Shown: positions 10,052 through 19,367, counted from the stretch's first letter. The stretch: DNA of 64,000 bases from an uncultured Bariatricus sp. (GCA_934320645.1 CAKRFP010000002.1:84876-148875), one strand, 5' to 3'. The notes: a model not told the origin generated them from the letters alone. Translations and numbers: made by a program.

Positions 10052-10097
10052 ACAGAGACAGACGGATCCGCAATAAGAGCCGTCTGTCTCTGTTTTA
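10052..10097 (+). terminator. Terminator after the alcohol dehydrogenase gene
   Basis: A perfect 14-bp stem (10052-10065 / 10080-10093) ending in a T-rich tail. The remaining 190 bp up to the nfnA promoter contain no credible gene. Confidence 0.9.
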
Positions 10098-10293
10098 TTA
10101 GACGGAAAAGCCAAAAAGAATATTCCGGTAAACAAAGACACTGTGTGCCAGGACATCTTCATTTTTATAGGTGGTTAAAATGCCGGACAGAAGAATTTTG
10201 GCAGATTTATAGAAGATGTATTGGCACTTATAGATAAAAAAGATGGTCATATTTATAAGATAAATAAATTTTTAACAAATTAAAAAGAAATAC

Positions 10294-10322
10294 TTGCTAT
10301 TTAGGCGGCAATAATTTATCAT
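10294..10322 (+). promoter_or_regulatory. Promoter of nfnA-nfnB
   Basis: TTGCTA (10294-10299), 17-bp spacer, TATCAT (10317-10322), about 30 nt before ATG 10354. Confidence 0.5.
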
Positions 10323-10353
10323 AAAGAGAGTAAATATTTTAGGAGGCAATGCA

Positions 10354-11241
10354 ATGTACAAGATAAGAAAAGCTGAAAAACTGGCTGATAAGATTTATCT
10401 TATGGATGTAGAAGCACCACGTGTGGCAAAGCACTGTGAGCCAGGACAGTTCGTAATTGTCAAGATGGATGACAAGGGGGAAAGAATTCCGCTGACAATC
10501 TGCGATTATGACAGAGAAGAAGGAACAATTACCATCGTATTCCAGACAGTAGGAGCATCTACTGAGAAGATGGCGAACTTAAAAGCAGGAGACTCTTTCA
10601 GAGATTTCACAGGACCGCTCGGATGTCCATCTGAACTGATTTCAGAAGACATCGAAAGCCTTAAGAATAAGAAGATCTTATTCGTAGCCGGTGGTGTTGG
10701 TGCAGCACCTGTATATCCACAGGTAAAATGGATGCACGCTCACGGAATCGATGTAGACGTTATCGTAGGTTCCAAGACAAAAGATATGCTGATTCTTGAA
10801 AAAGAGATGGAAGCAGTTGCAGGAAACTACTACCCATGTACAGATGATGGTACATACGGACATGCAGGTATGGTAACAACCAAGATTGAAGCACTTGTAG
10901 CAGAGGGCAACAAGTACGATGTCTGTGTAGCAATCGGACCGATGATCATGATGAAATTCGTATGTCTGCTCACAAAAAAACTCGAAATCCCGACTATCGT
11001 CAGCATGAACCCGATCATGGTAGACGGAACAGGTATGTGTGGTGCATGTCGTCTCCACGTAGGTGATGAGATCAAATTCGCATGCGTAGACGGACCGGAA
11101 TTCGACGGACATCTCGTTAACTTTGATGAAGCAATGAAGAGACAGCAGATGTATAAGACTCAGGAAGGCAGAGCTATGCTGAAATTACAGGAAGGTGACA
11201 CACATCACGGTGGATGCGGTCATTGCGGAGGTGACGAATAA
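10354..11241 (+). CDS. nfnA: Ferredoxin:NADP oxidoreductase (transhydrogenase) subunit A
   Basis: 295 aa, with the ferredoxin-reductase fold of the sulfide-dehydrogenase/DHODH beta family. It has a FAD-binding segment RIPLTICDYD at 44-53, the NAD loop GGVGAAP at 113-119, and the [2Fe-2S] ligand region with D224, C229, C232 and C244 (GMCGACR...FAC). With NfnB it forms the electron-bifurcating enzyme that couples NADH and reduced ferredoxin oxidation to NADP reduction. The tail HHGGCGHCGGDE adds an extra CxxC (C288, C291). AGGAGG lies 8 nt before ATG. Its stop codon shares one base with the nfnB start (TAATG), implying translational coupling. Confidence 0.93.
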   Translation: MYKIRKAEKLADKIYLMDVEAPRVAKHCEPGQFVIVKMDDKGERIPLTICDYDREEGTITIVFQTVGASTEKMANLKAGDSFRDFTGPLGCPSELISEDIESLKNKKILFVAGGVGAAPVYPQVKWMHAHGIDVDVIVGSKTKDMLILEKEMEAVAGNYYPCTDDGTYGHAGMVTTKIEALVAEGNKYDVCVAIGPMIMMKFVCLLTKKLEIPTIVSMNPIMVDGTGMCGACRLHVGDEIKFACVDGPEFDGHLVNFDEAMKRQQMYKTQEGRAMLKLQEGDTHHGGCGHCGGDE

Positions 11242-12626
11242 TGGCAGACGTATTAAAGAAAGTACCTGTAAGAGAACAGGATCCGAAGGTACGTGCAACA
11301 AATTTTGAAGAAGTATGTTATGGATATAATCAGGAAGAGGCAATGGAAGAAGCAAGCCGTTGCATCAACTGTAAGAATGCTAAATGTATTCAGGGATGCC
11401 CGGTAGGAATCAATATTCCTGCATTCGTTCATGAAGTAAAAGAAGGCAATATCGAAGAAGCATATAAGATTATCGGACAGTCTTCTGCACTTCCTGCTGT
11501 TTGTGGACGTGTATGTCCTCAGGAGTCACAGTGCGAAGGAAAATGTATCCGTGGTATCAAGGGAGAATCTATTTCCATCGGTAAGCTGGAAAGATTCGTT
11601 GCTGATTACGCTCTGGAACATGATATCAAACCGGTTGGCGCAGACAAGAAGAACGGACACAAGGTTGCAGTTATCGGTTCAGGTCCGGCAGGACTTACCT
11701 GTGCAGGAGACCTTGCAAAGCTTGGTTACGATGTAACAGTGTTTGAAGCACTTCACGAACTCGGTGGAGTACTTGTATATGGTATTCCGGAATTTCGTCT
11801 TCCGAAGCAGAAAGTTGTTGCAAAAGAGATTGCAAAAGTAAAAGAACTTGGTGTTCACTTTGAGACAAACGTTGTAATCGGTAAATCTACTACAATCGAC
11901 ATGCTGATTGAAGATGAAGGATTCGAAGCAGTATTCATCGGATCCGGAGCAGGACTTCCGAAGTTCATGGGAATCCCTGGAGAAAATGCCAACGGCGTAT
12001 TCTCAGCAAATGAATACCTTACAAGAAGCAACCTTATGAAAGCATTTGATGATTCTTACGATACACCGATCGCAGCTGGTAAGAAAGTTGCAGTTGTCGG
12101 TGGTGGTAACGTAGCAATGGATGCTGCAAGAACAGCACTTCGTCTTGGAGCAGAAGTTCATATCGTATACCGTCGTAGCGAAGAAGAACTTCCGGCCCGT
12201 GTGGAAGAAGTTCATCACGCAAAAGAAGAAGGCGTACAGTTCGATCTTCTGACAAACCCGGTAGAAATCCTCGAAGAAGATGGATGGGTAAAAGGAATCA
12301 AGTGTGTTCGTATGGAACTTGGCGAACCGGATGCATCAGGAAGAAGACGTCCTGTACCGGTTGAAGATTCTGAATTCGTGATCGATGTTGACACAGTGAT
12401 TATGTCACTCGGAACATCACCGAACCCGCTGATCTCTTCTACAACAGAAGGACTGGAAGTTAACAAGTGGAAATGTATCGTTGCAGACGAAGAACATGGA
12501 AAGACTTCCAAAGAAGGCGTATACGCAGGTGGAGATGCCGTAACAGGTGCAGCTACAGTAATCCTTGCTATGGGAGCTGGTAAAGCTGGTGCAAAAGGTA
12601 TCCACGAATATCTTTCAAATAAATAA
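11241..12626 (+). CDS. nfnB: Transhydrogenase NfnB / GltD-like subunit
   Basis: 461 aa, glutamate-synthase small-subunit family. The N-terminal ferredoxin-like domain carries cysteines C41, C44, C49, C53 and C88, C92, C98, C102. FAD binding is at GSGPAG 146-151, and the second Rossmann motif GGGNVAMD is at 287-294. On its own the sequence would be called GltD, but directly coupled to nfnA and with no gltB near, it is best read as NfnB, the bifurcating flavin subunit that receives electrons from ferredoxin and delivers them to NADP. It supplies NADPH for biosynthesis in the cytosol. It is followed by a strong terminator. Confidence 0.93.
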   Translation: MADVLKKVPVREQDPKVRATNFEEVCYGYNQEEAMEEASRCINCKNAKCIQGCPVGINIPAFVHEVKEGNIEEAYKIIGQSSALPAVCGRVCPQESQCEGKCIRGIKGESISIGKLERFVADYALEHDIKPVGADKKNGHKVAVIGSGPAGLTCAGDLAKLGYDVTVFEALHELGGVLVYGIPEFRLPKQKVVAKEIAKVKELGVHFETNVVIGKSTTIDMLIEDEGFEAVFIGSGAGLPKFMGIPGENANGVFSANEYLTRSNLMKAFDDSYDTPIAAGKKVAVVGGGNVAMDAARTALRLGAEVHIVYRRSEEELPARVEEVHHAKEEGVQFDLLTNPVEILEEDGWVKGIKCVRMELGEPDASGRRRPVPVEDSEFVIDVDTVIMSLGTSPNPLISSTTEGLEVNKWKCIVADEEHGKTSKEGVYAGGDAVTGAATVILAMGAGKAGAKGIHEYLSNK

Positions 12627-12633
12627 GAGTTAT

Positions 12634-12668
12634 GACCGCAGTTTCCTTTGATGGGACTGCGGTTTTTT
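12634..12668 (+). terminator. Terminator of nfnAB
   Basis: Stem ACCGCAGT/ACTGCGGT with a 13-nt loop and a T6 tail. Confidence 0.9.
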
Positions 12669-12682
12669 ATAGGGGTTGTGTA

Positions 12683-12842
12683 GACCACCTGGGGAAAAAT
12701 AATTGCGCCAATTCAAGTTGTGCAAACCATTCCGATGAACCTCTTAGGGCGAAAATTATGTCAGCAGAGGCTTCCATAATTTTTGAGTTTCATCTCCATT
12801 GCACAAAATAGAATTGGAGCAATTATTTTTCCCCAGGTGGTC
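12683..12842. repeat. Inverted-repeat element, copy 1 (structured core)
   Basis: A 160-bp element in the gap between nfnB and the next gene. The outer arms 12683-12706 and 12819-12842 are perfectly complementary over 24 bp; after one mismatch, 7 more pairs follow. An inner duplex TTGTGCAA/TTGCACAA pairs 12718-12725 with 12799-12806. The loop holds the conserved block CCTCTTAGGGCG and a 9-bp hairpin, 12752-12760 with 12775-12783. The core (12718-12806) is about 84% identical to the minus strand of the second copy at 25352-25441, whereas the outer arms differ. No open frame of note. It resembles a MITE or a mobile structured RNA; no transposase is present. Confidence 0.85.
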
Positions 12843-12973
12843 GTTCTACGGTATTGGTAAAAACTGCAAAGAAGTTATACAAAGGGGAGAAAACTGGCAG
12901 TTATAGAGGGGAAACCGGACGCTGGTTTGTATGTTGTGGTTGATTTTAAAAGAGTTCTGTAGATTTACATTTC

Positions 12974-13002
12974 TGGACAGGATTGGTCAAAAATGGTACA
13001 AT
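12974..13002 (+). promoter_or_regulatory. Promoter of the HAD-helD unit
   Basis: TGGACA (12974-12979), 17-bp spacer, TACAAT (12997-13002), 33 nt before ATG 13036. Confidence 0.65.
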
Positions 13003-13035
13003 AGAAAAAGTATCATTTTATGAAAGAGGTCTGTT

Positions 13036-13701
13036 ATGAAATACAAGTATATCTTATTTGACTTAGATGGGACGATTACGGAATCGGGGCCGGGGATTAT
13101 GAATTCGGTGGAGTATGCGCTGGGGAAGATGAACCGGGAGGTTGGCGACCGGGAGACTTTGAAGAATTTTATCGGGCCGCCGCTTACGGATTCGATGGAG
13201 AAATATTATGGGATGTCCGAGGAGGAGGCACTGCTTGGAGTCAAGTATTACCGGGAATATTATGCGGTAAAAGGGATTTTTGAAAATTCGGTTTATGAAG
13301 GGCTTGCAGAGACTTTGGAAGCATTGAAAGAAGAAGGTTATGTTCTTGCCGTGGCAACCTCCAAGCCGGAAGAGTATGCAAAAAGGATTGCGGATAAATT
13401 TGACTTTGCAAAATATTTTGTCGGGATTTACGGGGCTACGATGGATGGCTCCCTGATCCGGAAGGCAGATGTGATCCGTTATGCGTTGGATGATCTGGGT
13501 GTTAGTAAGGAAGATTATGATCAGGTTGTGATGGTTGGAGACAGAAATAATGATATCTTCGGTGCGAAAGAGAACAGGCTTAAAGTGATCGGTGTTCTGT
13601 ATGGATATGGAGATCTGGAAGAACTTCAGAGTGCAGGTGCGGATGATATTGCAGAGACACCGGAAGATATCGCACGGATTATCAGAAAAATGGAATCATG
13701 A
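13036..13701 (+). CDS. HAD-family phosphatase (Gph/PgmB-like)
   Basis: A 221-aa cytosolic haloacid-dehalogenase hydrolase. Motif I FDLDGT places the nucleophile and acid/base aspartates at 9 and 11; a helical cap follows at about 16-80; motif II is VATSKP near 112; and motif IV is MVGDRNNDIFGAK near 165-177. Close relatives dephosphorylate phosphoglycolate, nucleotides or sugar phosphates; the substrate cannot be told from sequence. GAAAGAGG precedes ATG 13036. It lies 13 nt upstream of helD and probably shares its transcript. Confidence 0.85.
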   Translation: MKYKYILFDLDGTITESGPGIMNSVEYALGKMNREVGDRETLKNFIGPPLTDSMEKYYGMSEEEALLGVKYYREYYAVKGIFENSVYEGLAETLEALKEEGYVLAVATSKPEEYAKRIADKFDFAKYFVGIYGATMDGSLIRKADVIRYALDDLGVSKEDYDQVVMVGDRNNDIFGAKENRLKVIGVLYGYGDLEELQSAGADDIAETPEDIARIIRKMES

Positions 13702-13714
13702 GAGGTTTTTGAAG

Positions 13715-15757
13715 ATGAGTAACAACGACGCAATAAATAGCGAGATTCAGTTTCTGAAAGAGGTAGAGGAGAAACTGAAGACGCGTATTACCGAGATCAA
13801 AGCATCGCTTCTTGAGGGAGAAAAAGAGATTGAGAGCATGCACGATTATTATTGGGAAAACTATACGGAGATGGATGAGTATGGTTATGAAAATTATGAT
13901 AATCAGCAGGCACTTCTTGGAGAAGTCAATGCGAATAATGACCGTCTGATGAAAAAGCAGCGTTTGGAGAAAATGATCGACTCGCCGTATTTCGGAAGAG
14001 TGGATTTTCTCTTTGACGGGGAAGAAGAGAGCGAAAGCTTTTACATCGGAATCGGCAATTTTGCGCCAAAAGCAGGAATGACGCCGCTGATCTACGACTG
14101 GAGAGCGCCGGTGAGCGGACTTTTTTATGATTATGACAGAGGACAGGCATCCTACGAAGCACCGGGAGGCACGATTCAGGGAGAAATCACATCCAAATGG
14201 CAGTACAAGATCAAGAATGGAAAGATGATCTACGCATTCGAAAGTGATACTAAGATTGACGATGAGATTCTGAAGCAGGAGCTTGGAAGCAACGGGGATG
14301 TACAGTTGAAGAACATCGTCCGCACGATCCAGAAAGAGCAGAATGAAATCATCCGAAATGTGAAAGATAAGGTTCTGGTGATCCAGGGGGCAGCAGGAAG
14401 TGGGAAGACATCGGTTGCCCTGCACCGGATCGCATATCTGCTCTATCATGACCGGAAAAATCTGAAAGCATCGGACATTCTGATCCTTTCGCCAAACAGT
14501 GTGTTCGCAGATTATATTTCCCATATTCTGCCGGAGCTTGGTGAGGAAAATATCCAGGAGATGAGCTTTGATCTGTTTGCTTACAGAGAACTGAAGGGAA
14601 TCGTATCGGACTGTGAGGACCGTTATGATTATCTGGAAAAGCTGATCCGTTTTCCGGAGATGGGAATCCGGGAAAGCTATCTGAACAGGCAGTCTGCCGG
14701 ATTTGTCGGTGAAATGGAAGGATTTCTTGCAGTTCTGGAAGATCAGCTGATGGATTTTAAACCGGTCAAGATTCGTACGCTGGAAAAGACGGAAGAAGAG
14801 CTGATTAACCTGTTCTATTTCAAATTCCAGGATATTCCGATCCTTGCCAGAATGGATGCGGTGATGGAATATCTGGTGGACGAATACGAGACCTTGTATA
14901 ACCGGAATCTTCCGGAAGAGGAAGTGGAGCAGATTCGGGAGAAATTCAACCGGATGTATGTGACACGTGACATTTATAAAATATATAACTGGTTTTTGGA
15001 AGAAAATGGATATGAGACACTGGCAAAGGTTCCGTATGAGAACAGAAAACTCCAGTATGAAGATGTGTTTCCAGTACTCTATCTCAAATATCGGATGCTG
15101 GGCGGAACCCGGCATAAGCATATTAAACACCTGGTAATTGATGAGATGCAGGATTATTCTTATCTGCAGTATGTTGTACTGTCTCAGCTGTTCTCCTGCC
15201 GGATGACGATCCTTGGTGATCGGGCACAAACGCTGGACAGTCAGATGCAGGATGTGCTGACTTTCCTTCCGAAGATTTTCGGGCGAACAATCCGTAAGAT
15301 CATCATGAACAAAAGCTATCGGAATACCATTGAGATTGCAGAGTATGCGGCGAAGTTTACCGGGGAAAAGGATCTGGAATATCTGGAACGACATGGTAAA
15401 CCGGTGACGGAAAAGACATTTGATTCGGATGGGGAACTGTTAAATGAAATCATCTGGGAAGCAAATTCCGGAATGGAACATTATGAGACTGCCGCCGTTT
15501 TGACTGAGACCATGGATGAAGCATATGCAATGACCAGAATGCTTGCAAATCGGGGAATGAAAGTAAATTGCATTGACCGTGACAGCAGTACCTTTGAAAA
15601 AGGCGTTACGGTGACGACCTTTTATATGGCAAAGGGACTGGAATTTGACCAGGTATTCGGTGTATTTCCAAAGAACGAGAATCCGATGACCGGACAGGCA
15701 AAATACATCTGTGCGACAAGAGCGCTGCATGAGCTTTCTATGTACAAAAGAGCATAA
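13715..15757 (+). CDS. helD: RNA polymerase recycling factor HelD (UvrD/Rep-like helicase)
   Basis: A 680-aa superfamily 1 helicase-like ATPase. Residues 1-70 are a coiled coil as in HelD arms that insert into the RNA polymerase channels. About 90-190 is the HelD-specific domain, including IGNFAPKAGMTPLIYDWRAP. Walker A GAAGSGKT is at 225-232, the DEMQDYS motif II is in the second half, and the C-terminal helicase motif TTFYMAKGLEFD lies near 630. HelD removes stalled polymerase from DNA. ATG 13715 has AGAGG 9 nt upstream. Its antisense strand is open for over 500 codons but has no coding character. Confidence 0.88.
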   Translation: MSNNDAINSEIQFLKEVEEKLKTRITEIKASLLEGEKEIESMHDYYWENYTEMDEYGYENYDNQQALLGEVNANNDRLMKKQRLEKMIDSPYFGRVDFLFDGEEESESFYIGIGNFAPKAGMTPLIYDWRAPVSGLFYDYDRGQASYEAPGGTIQGEITSKWQYKIKNGKMIYAFESDTKIDDEILKQELGSNGDVQLKNIVRTIQKEQNEIIRNVKDKVLVIQGAAGSGKTSVALHRIAYLLYHDRKNLKASDILILSPNSVFADYISHILPELGEENIQEMSFDLFAYRELKGIVSDCEDRYDYLEKLIRFPEMGIRESYLNRQSAGFVGEMEGFLAVLEDQLMDFKPVKIRTLEKTEEELINLFYFKFQDIPILARMDAVMEYLVDEYETLYNRNLPEEEVEQIREKFNRMYVTRDIYKIYNWFLEENGYETLAKVPYENRKLQYEDVFPVLYLKYRMLGGTRHKHIKHLVIDEMQDYSYLQYVVLSQLFSCRMTILGDRAQTLDSQMQDVLTFLPKIFGRTIRKIIMNKSYRNTIEIAEYAAKFTGEKDLEYLERHGKPVTEKTFDSDGELLNEIIWEANSGMEHYETAAVLTETMDEAYAMTRMLANRGMKVNCIDRDSSTFEKGVTVTTFYMAKGLEFDQVFGVFPKNENPMTGQAKYICATRALHELSMYKRA

Positions 15758-15795
15758 ACACGCAGACGGATACCGCGAAAGAGAGGATGAACAGG

Positions 15796-16275
15796 ATGAA
15801 GATCACCGTACTGACGGTTGGAAAAATAAAAGAAAAGTATCTGCGGGATGCGATCGCAGAATATACCAAAAGGCTGAGTCGTTACTGTAAGCTGGAGATC
15901 ATTGAGGTGGCAGATGAAAAGACGCCGGACAATGCCAGCGAGACGGTAGAGGAGCTGATTCGCCAGAAGGAGGCGGAGCGCCTTTTGAAATATATCCGCG
16001 AGGATGCATACCTGATCACACTGGAGATCGGCGGTAAGCAGCTGACATCCGAAGAATTTTCAGAGAAAATCGAAAAACTCGGCATTCAGGGAACCAGCCA
16101 CATTATTTTTGTGATCGGTGGTTCCATCGGAATCGGAAAAGCGGTTCTGGAAAAATCGAATTATGCACTGAGTTTTTCAAAGATGACCTTTCCGCACCAG
16201 CTGATGCGTGTAATCCTGTTGGAGCAGATTTACCGTGGATACCGGATCATAGCGGGAGAACCCTACCACAAATAA
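15796..16275 (+). CDS. rlmH: 23S rRNA m3-pseudouridine-1915 methyltransferase RlmH
   Basis: 159 aa, a small SPOUT-family SAM-dependent methyltransferase that methylates Psi1915 of assembled 70S ribosomes. The knot motif VIGGSIGIGKAV lies near residue 105-117, followed by LSFSKMTFPHQL and the C-terminal ILLEQIYRGYRI...YHK that is hallmark for the family. ATG 15796 is chosen over ATG 15787 because GAGAGG then lies 9 nt upstream rather than touching the start, and the length then equals that of the Bacillus protein. Confidence 0.96.
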   Translation: MKITVLTVGKIKEKYLRDAIAEYTKRLSRYCKLEIIEVADEKTPDNASETVEELIRQKEAERLLKYIREDAYLITLEIGGKQLTSEEFSEKIEKLGIQGTSHIIFVIGGSIGIGKAVLEKSNYALSFSKMTFPHQLMRVILLEQIYRGYRIIAGEPYHK

Positions 16276-16293
16276 GAAAAGAGGCTGATTCAT

Positions 16294-17130
16294 ATGAAGA
16301 TGGTAGTATTAGTTGAGAACAGTTCCAGATGCAGACTCTGTGCAGAGCATGGATTGTCTGTGTATATCGAGTATAAGGGAAAGAAGTATCTTCTGGATAC
16401 CGGAGCAACGGCACTGTTTGCGGAGAATGCAAAAGAACTTGGAATTGATCTCTCGGAAGTCGATACGGCATTTTTGTCGCATGCACATTATGACCACAGC
16501 GGCGGCTTTGAGGAATTCTTTAAGGAGAATGAGAAAGCAGCAGTTTGTATGCAGGATACGTCAGCTGAGAACTGTTTTTACCGCACGGAGAAAGGGGATA
16601 AATATATCGGAATCCCACAGCATCTTCTGGAAAACTACAAAGAACGGTTTCGACCATTGAATGCGGTTTGCGAAGTGGATCAAGGGGTCTGGATTGTACC
16701 GCATTTCACAGGCGGGCTGGATGAGATGGGACGCAGGGCGAAGATGTACCGGAAGATTGGTGATGAATTTGTTGCAGATGATTTTGCACATGAACAGAGT
16801 GTGATTTTTGAGACCGAAAAGGGACTGGTGATCTTTAACAGCTGTTCCCATGGCGGAATCGTCAATATTGTGAGGGAAGTGCAGATGGCACTCGGCGGTC
16901 AGAAGGTCTATGCGGTTGTAGGAGGATTTCATATGATGAAACTTTCAGGAATGGACACCCTTGCCATACCGGAGGAAGAAGTTGTGGAGACTGCGAAGGA
17001 GCTGAAAGAGCTTGGAGTAGAAGAAATCTACACCGGACACTGTACAGGCAATATTGCATTCGGGATCCTGAGAAAAGAGCTTGGGGAAATGGTGCATGGG
17101 CTTGGAACGGGAGAAAAGGTAGAGTTCTAA
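16294..17130 (+). CDS. MBL-fold metallohydrolase
   Basis: A 278-aa cytosolic metallo-beta-lactamase fold enzyme. The metal motif HAHYDHSGG places H63, H65, D67 and H68. Further ligands lie in SCSHGGI and in the C-terminal YTGHCTGNIAF. It resembles the branch annotated as dihydropterin-linked ribofuranosylaminobenzene 5'-phosphate synthase-like, but members outside archaea have no proven substrate, so only the fold is assigned. It follows rlmH by 18 nt and is the last gene before a terminator shared with the convergent aspA. Confidence 0.85.
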   Translation: MKMVVLVENSSRCRLCAEHGLSVYIEYKGKKYLLDTGATALFAENAKELGIDLSEVDTAFLSHAHYDHSGGFEEFFKENEKAAVCMQDTSAENCFYRTEKGDKYIGIPQHLLENYKERFRPLNAVCEVDQGVWIVPHFTGGLDEMGRRAKMYRKIGDEFVADDFAHEQSVIFETEKGLVIFNSCSHGGIVNIVREVQMALGGQKVYAVVGGFHMMKLSGMDTLAIPEEEVVETAKELKELGVEEIYTGHCTGNIAFGILRKELGEMVHGLGTGEKVEF

Positions 17131-17201
17131 GATTAGATACGGTCATAGTATGAAAGGACTGATTTTCATAAAATAAAAAATATGTGAGATCAGGACAAAT
17201 G

Positions 17202-17257
17202 AAAAATGCTACAGGATTTATCTCAGTTCATTAAGAGAGGAATCCTGTGGCATTTTA
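17202..17257. terminator. Bidirectional terminator between the MBL gene and aspA
   Basis: AAAATGCT-ACAGGATT (17203-17218) pairs with AATCCTGT-G-GCATTTT (17241-17256), flanked by A- and T-rich tails, so it can serve both convergent genes. Confidence 0.7.
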
Positions 17258-17280
17258 ATTTGCATGTAAAAATTTGTATA

Positions 17281-18699
17281 TTACATTGCCTTCTTCATAA
17301 TAACCACTTCCGGTTCGGTCATCGCATAGGTATCCAGCACTTCATCCAGTTCGTTTTCCTTCATCAGTTTTTCAGCCAGAACCAGTTCCCGTACCGTTTT
17401 CCCGGTTTTCAGTGCCGTTTTTGCAATTCTTGCAGAGGTCTTGTAACCCAGGTACGGGCAGAGGGCGGTTGCGATTCCGGCGCTGCTTTCCATCAGGGAC
17501 AGGCACCGCTCCCGGTTTGCCGTGATACCGGAGATACAGTTGTCAATCAGGGTGGTGACAGCTTCACGGAGTGTGCTGATCGATTCAAACAGATTGTAAA
17601 ATACAACCGGCTCAAATGCGTTGAGTTCCATCTGTCCGGCTTCAGCGGCCATGGTAATCGTGGTATCGTGCCCTACGACATGGAAAGCAACCTGTGTGAC
17701 AACTTCCGGAATGACCGGATTGATCTTCTCTGGCATGATAGAAGAACCATTCTGGCGTGCCGGGAGGTTGATCTCACCAAAGCCTGTTTTGGGACCGGAA
17801 GAGAGAAGGCGCAGATCATTACACATTTTGGAAAGGTCAACGGCACAGGTTTTGACTGCACCGGATACGGCAACAAAACCATCCAGATTTTCTGTTGCAT
17901 CAAATAGATCATCTGCCTGCTTCAGCGGATAGCCGGTTACTTTTTTGAGCTTTGGAACAATGTTGTGAAGATAGATTTCGGAGACATTGATGGCACTTCC
18001 GATGGCGGTTCCGCCAAGATTTACGGTGTACAGTTCACGGGAGATGCTGCGTATCCGCTCAGCATCACGGCGAACCATGGAAGAATAGCTGTGAAAGGTC
18101 TGCCCAAGACGCATCGGAACGGCATCCTGAAGCTGTGTCCGTCCCATTTTGAGAACATCGTCGAATTCTTCACTCTTTTTTGTGAGGCAGACGGCAAGCC
18201 GGTCAAGTTCCTTTGTGAGCGGTTTTAACAGATCAAGTGCTGTCAGCTTTCCTGCGGTCGGGATCACATCATTGGTGGACTGCGCCATGTTGACATGATC
18301 GTTTGGGTGAATCAGCTGGTAAGTACCTTTTTTGCCGCCGAGGATTTCTTCAGCACGGTTGGCGATCACTTCATTCATATTCATATTTGCACTGGTTCCG
18401 GCACCGCCCTGGATGGCATCCACGATAAATTCATCTCGGAATCTGCCGTCAATAATTTCATCACATGCCTGAATAATGGCGGAAGCCTTGGTGACAGGAA
18501 GCTTGAGAGCACTCCGATTGGTGAGCGCGGCAGCTTTTTTTATTTTTGCAAGATTTTGAATGAAAAGGGGATGCAATTTATTTCCGGTGATTGGGAAATT
18601 TTCTTTTGCGCGAAGGGACTGAACGCCGTAATATGCATCCGCAGGGACCTCCATTTCTCCGATTGAATCTGATTCCATTCTCATTTTCTCTAAATTCAT
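17281..18699 (-). CDS. aspA: Aspartate ammonia-lyase
   Basis: 472 aa, fumarase/aspartase superfamily; deaminates L-aspartate to fumarate and ammonia, linking amino-acid use to fumarate reduction. The substrate-loop signature GSSIMPEKINP is at about 316-326. The N-terminal HPNDHVNMAQSTNDVIPTA region supplies the other active-site segments. Aspartase is preferred to fumarase because of the MRMESDSIGEMEVPADAYYG start and close overall resemblance. It is transcribed alone on the minus strand from a promoter at 18797-18769, with GAGG 7 nt before the ATG. Confidence 0.95.
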   Translation of the reverse strand: MNLEKMRMESDSIGEMEVPADAYYGVQSLRAKENFPITGNKLHPLFIQNLAKIKKAAALTNRSALKLPVTKASAIIQACDEIIDGRFRDEFIVDAIQGGAGTSANMNMNEVIANRAEEILGGKKGTYQLIHPNDHVNMAQSTNDVIPTAGKLTALDLLKPLTKELDRLAVCLTKKSEEFDDVLKMGRTQLQDAVPMRLGQTFHSYSSMVRRDAERIRSISRELYTVNLGGTAIGSAINVSEIYLHNIVPKLKKVTGYPLKQADDLFDATENLDGFVAVSGAVKTCAVDLSKMCNDLRLLSSGPKTGFGEINLPARQNGSSIMPEKINPVIPEVVTQVAFHVVGHDTTITMAAEAGQMELNAFEPVVFYNLFESISTLREAVTTLIDNCISGITANRERCLSLMESSAGIATALCPYLGYKTSARIAKTALKTGKTVRELVLAEKLMKENELDEVLDTYAMTEPEVVIMKKAM

Positions 18700-18768
18700 A
18701 ATGATTCCTCTTTCTGCATGTCTGTGCTGTTGTTGTCATTGAATGTTTTCGACTTTGTCGATAGTGGG

Positions 18769-18797
18769 AGGATAGCACTTCCCCGATCTCTTGTAAA
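18769..18797 (-). promoter_or_regulatory. aspA promoter
   Basis: Reading the minus strand: TTTACA (18797-18792), 17-bp spacer, TATCCT (18774-18769). The 435-bp gap between aspA and the FeoA gene holds this promoter, the opposing promoter at 19069 and otherwise A/T-rich sequence in which I see no gene. Confidence 0.5.
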
Positions 18798-19068
18798 TAC
18801 AGAGAATAAGGTTCCGTTGTTTTTCAATTTTCCAGACAGGGAGACTTAAAAAAATAAACTTGTTTTTCCAAAATATTTACAAAGTCAAGTGGGGATTCGT
18901 AATGGGAGAAGAGAGTCTGGCAGGTCTGGATGCATTTTGCAAATGCTCATAAAGCATAATCACAAACTCATAGTGGACACTTAAAACAGAAGTTGAATTC
19001 TGAAAATAATAGTTAAATGAAGCTAATAATGTAAAATTGTGTATATAATAACTAAAAAAACATTGTTG

Positions 19069-19098
19069 TTGACTAACTAATACAAAAGCGGGTATACT
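19069..19098 (+). promoter_or_regulatory. Promoter of the FeoA-family gene
   Basis: TTGACT (19069-19074), 18-bp spacer, TATACT (19093-19098), about 37 nt before ATG 19135. Confidence 0.6.
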
Positions 19099-19134
19099 AT
19101 AGGAAAGTCAAAGGAGAAAAAAGAAGGTGTAAAA

Positions 19135-19350
19135 ATGCAGGCATTGTCAACAGCTGATCCGGGAAAATGGTACACGATCAAATGGATGTTCGGCGTCCCG
19201 GAAGTACTGGAGAAATTAAAAGAATTCAAGATCAAAGAAGGCAGCGAGATCCATGTGATCCAGAATGATGCCAGTGGCATGATGATCATAGCATCCGATC
19301 AGAAAAGATTTGCGATCAGTCAGGAAGCCGCAGCGAGAATTCAGGTATAA
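19135..19350 (+). CDS. Stand-alone FeoA-family protein
   Basis: 71 aa, an SH3-like beta-barrel. The layout ALSTADPGKWYTIK...VLEKLKEFKIKEGSEIHVI...ISQEAAARIQV follows the FeoA pattern, with a leading PG, a helical 'GI.EG' step and a terminal I.V strand. FeoA modulates the ferrous iron transporter FeoB or, as a domain, metal-dependent regulators. No feoB is nearby and the gene has its own promoter and terminator, so its partner is unknown. GGAG lies upstream of ATG 19135. Confidence 0.75.
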   Translation: MQALSTADPGKWYTIKWMFGVPEVLEKLKEFKIKEGSEIHVIQNDASGMMIIASDQKRFAISQEAAARIQV

Positions 19351-19367
19351 CAGGAAGAAATGAAGAA

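Noticed and set aside
10049..10237. A 62-codon frame between adh and nfnA
   Set aside because: It begins inside the adh terminator stem and has no ribosome site.
10261..10290. Rex-like half-site TTTAACAA upstream of nfnA
   Set aside because: Only one half matches; the partner half-site is absent.
13682..15394. A 570-codon open frame antisense to helD
   Set aside because: It lacks a ribosome site, its composition is unlike a protein (Leu/Ile/His-rich, no motif), and helD on the other strand has clear motifs throughout.
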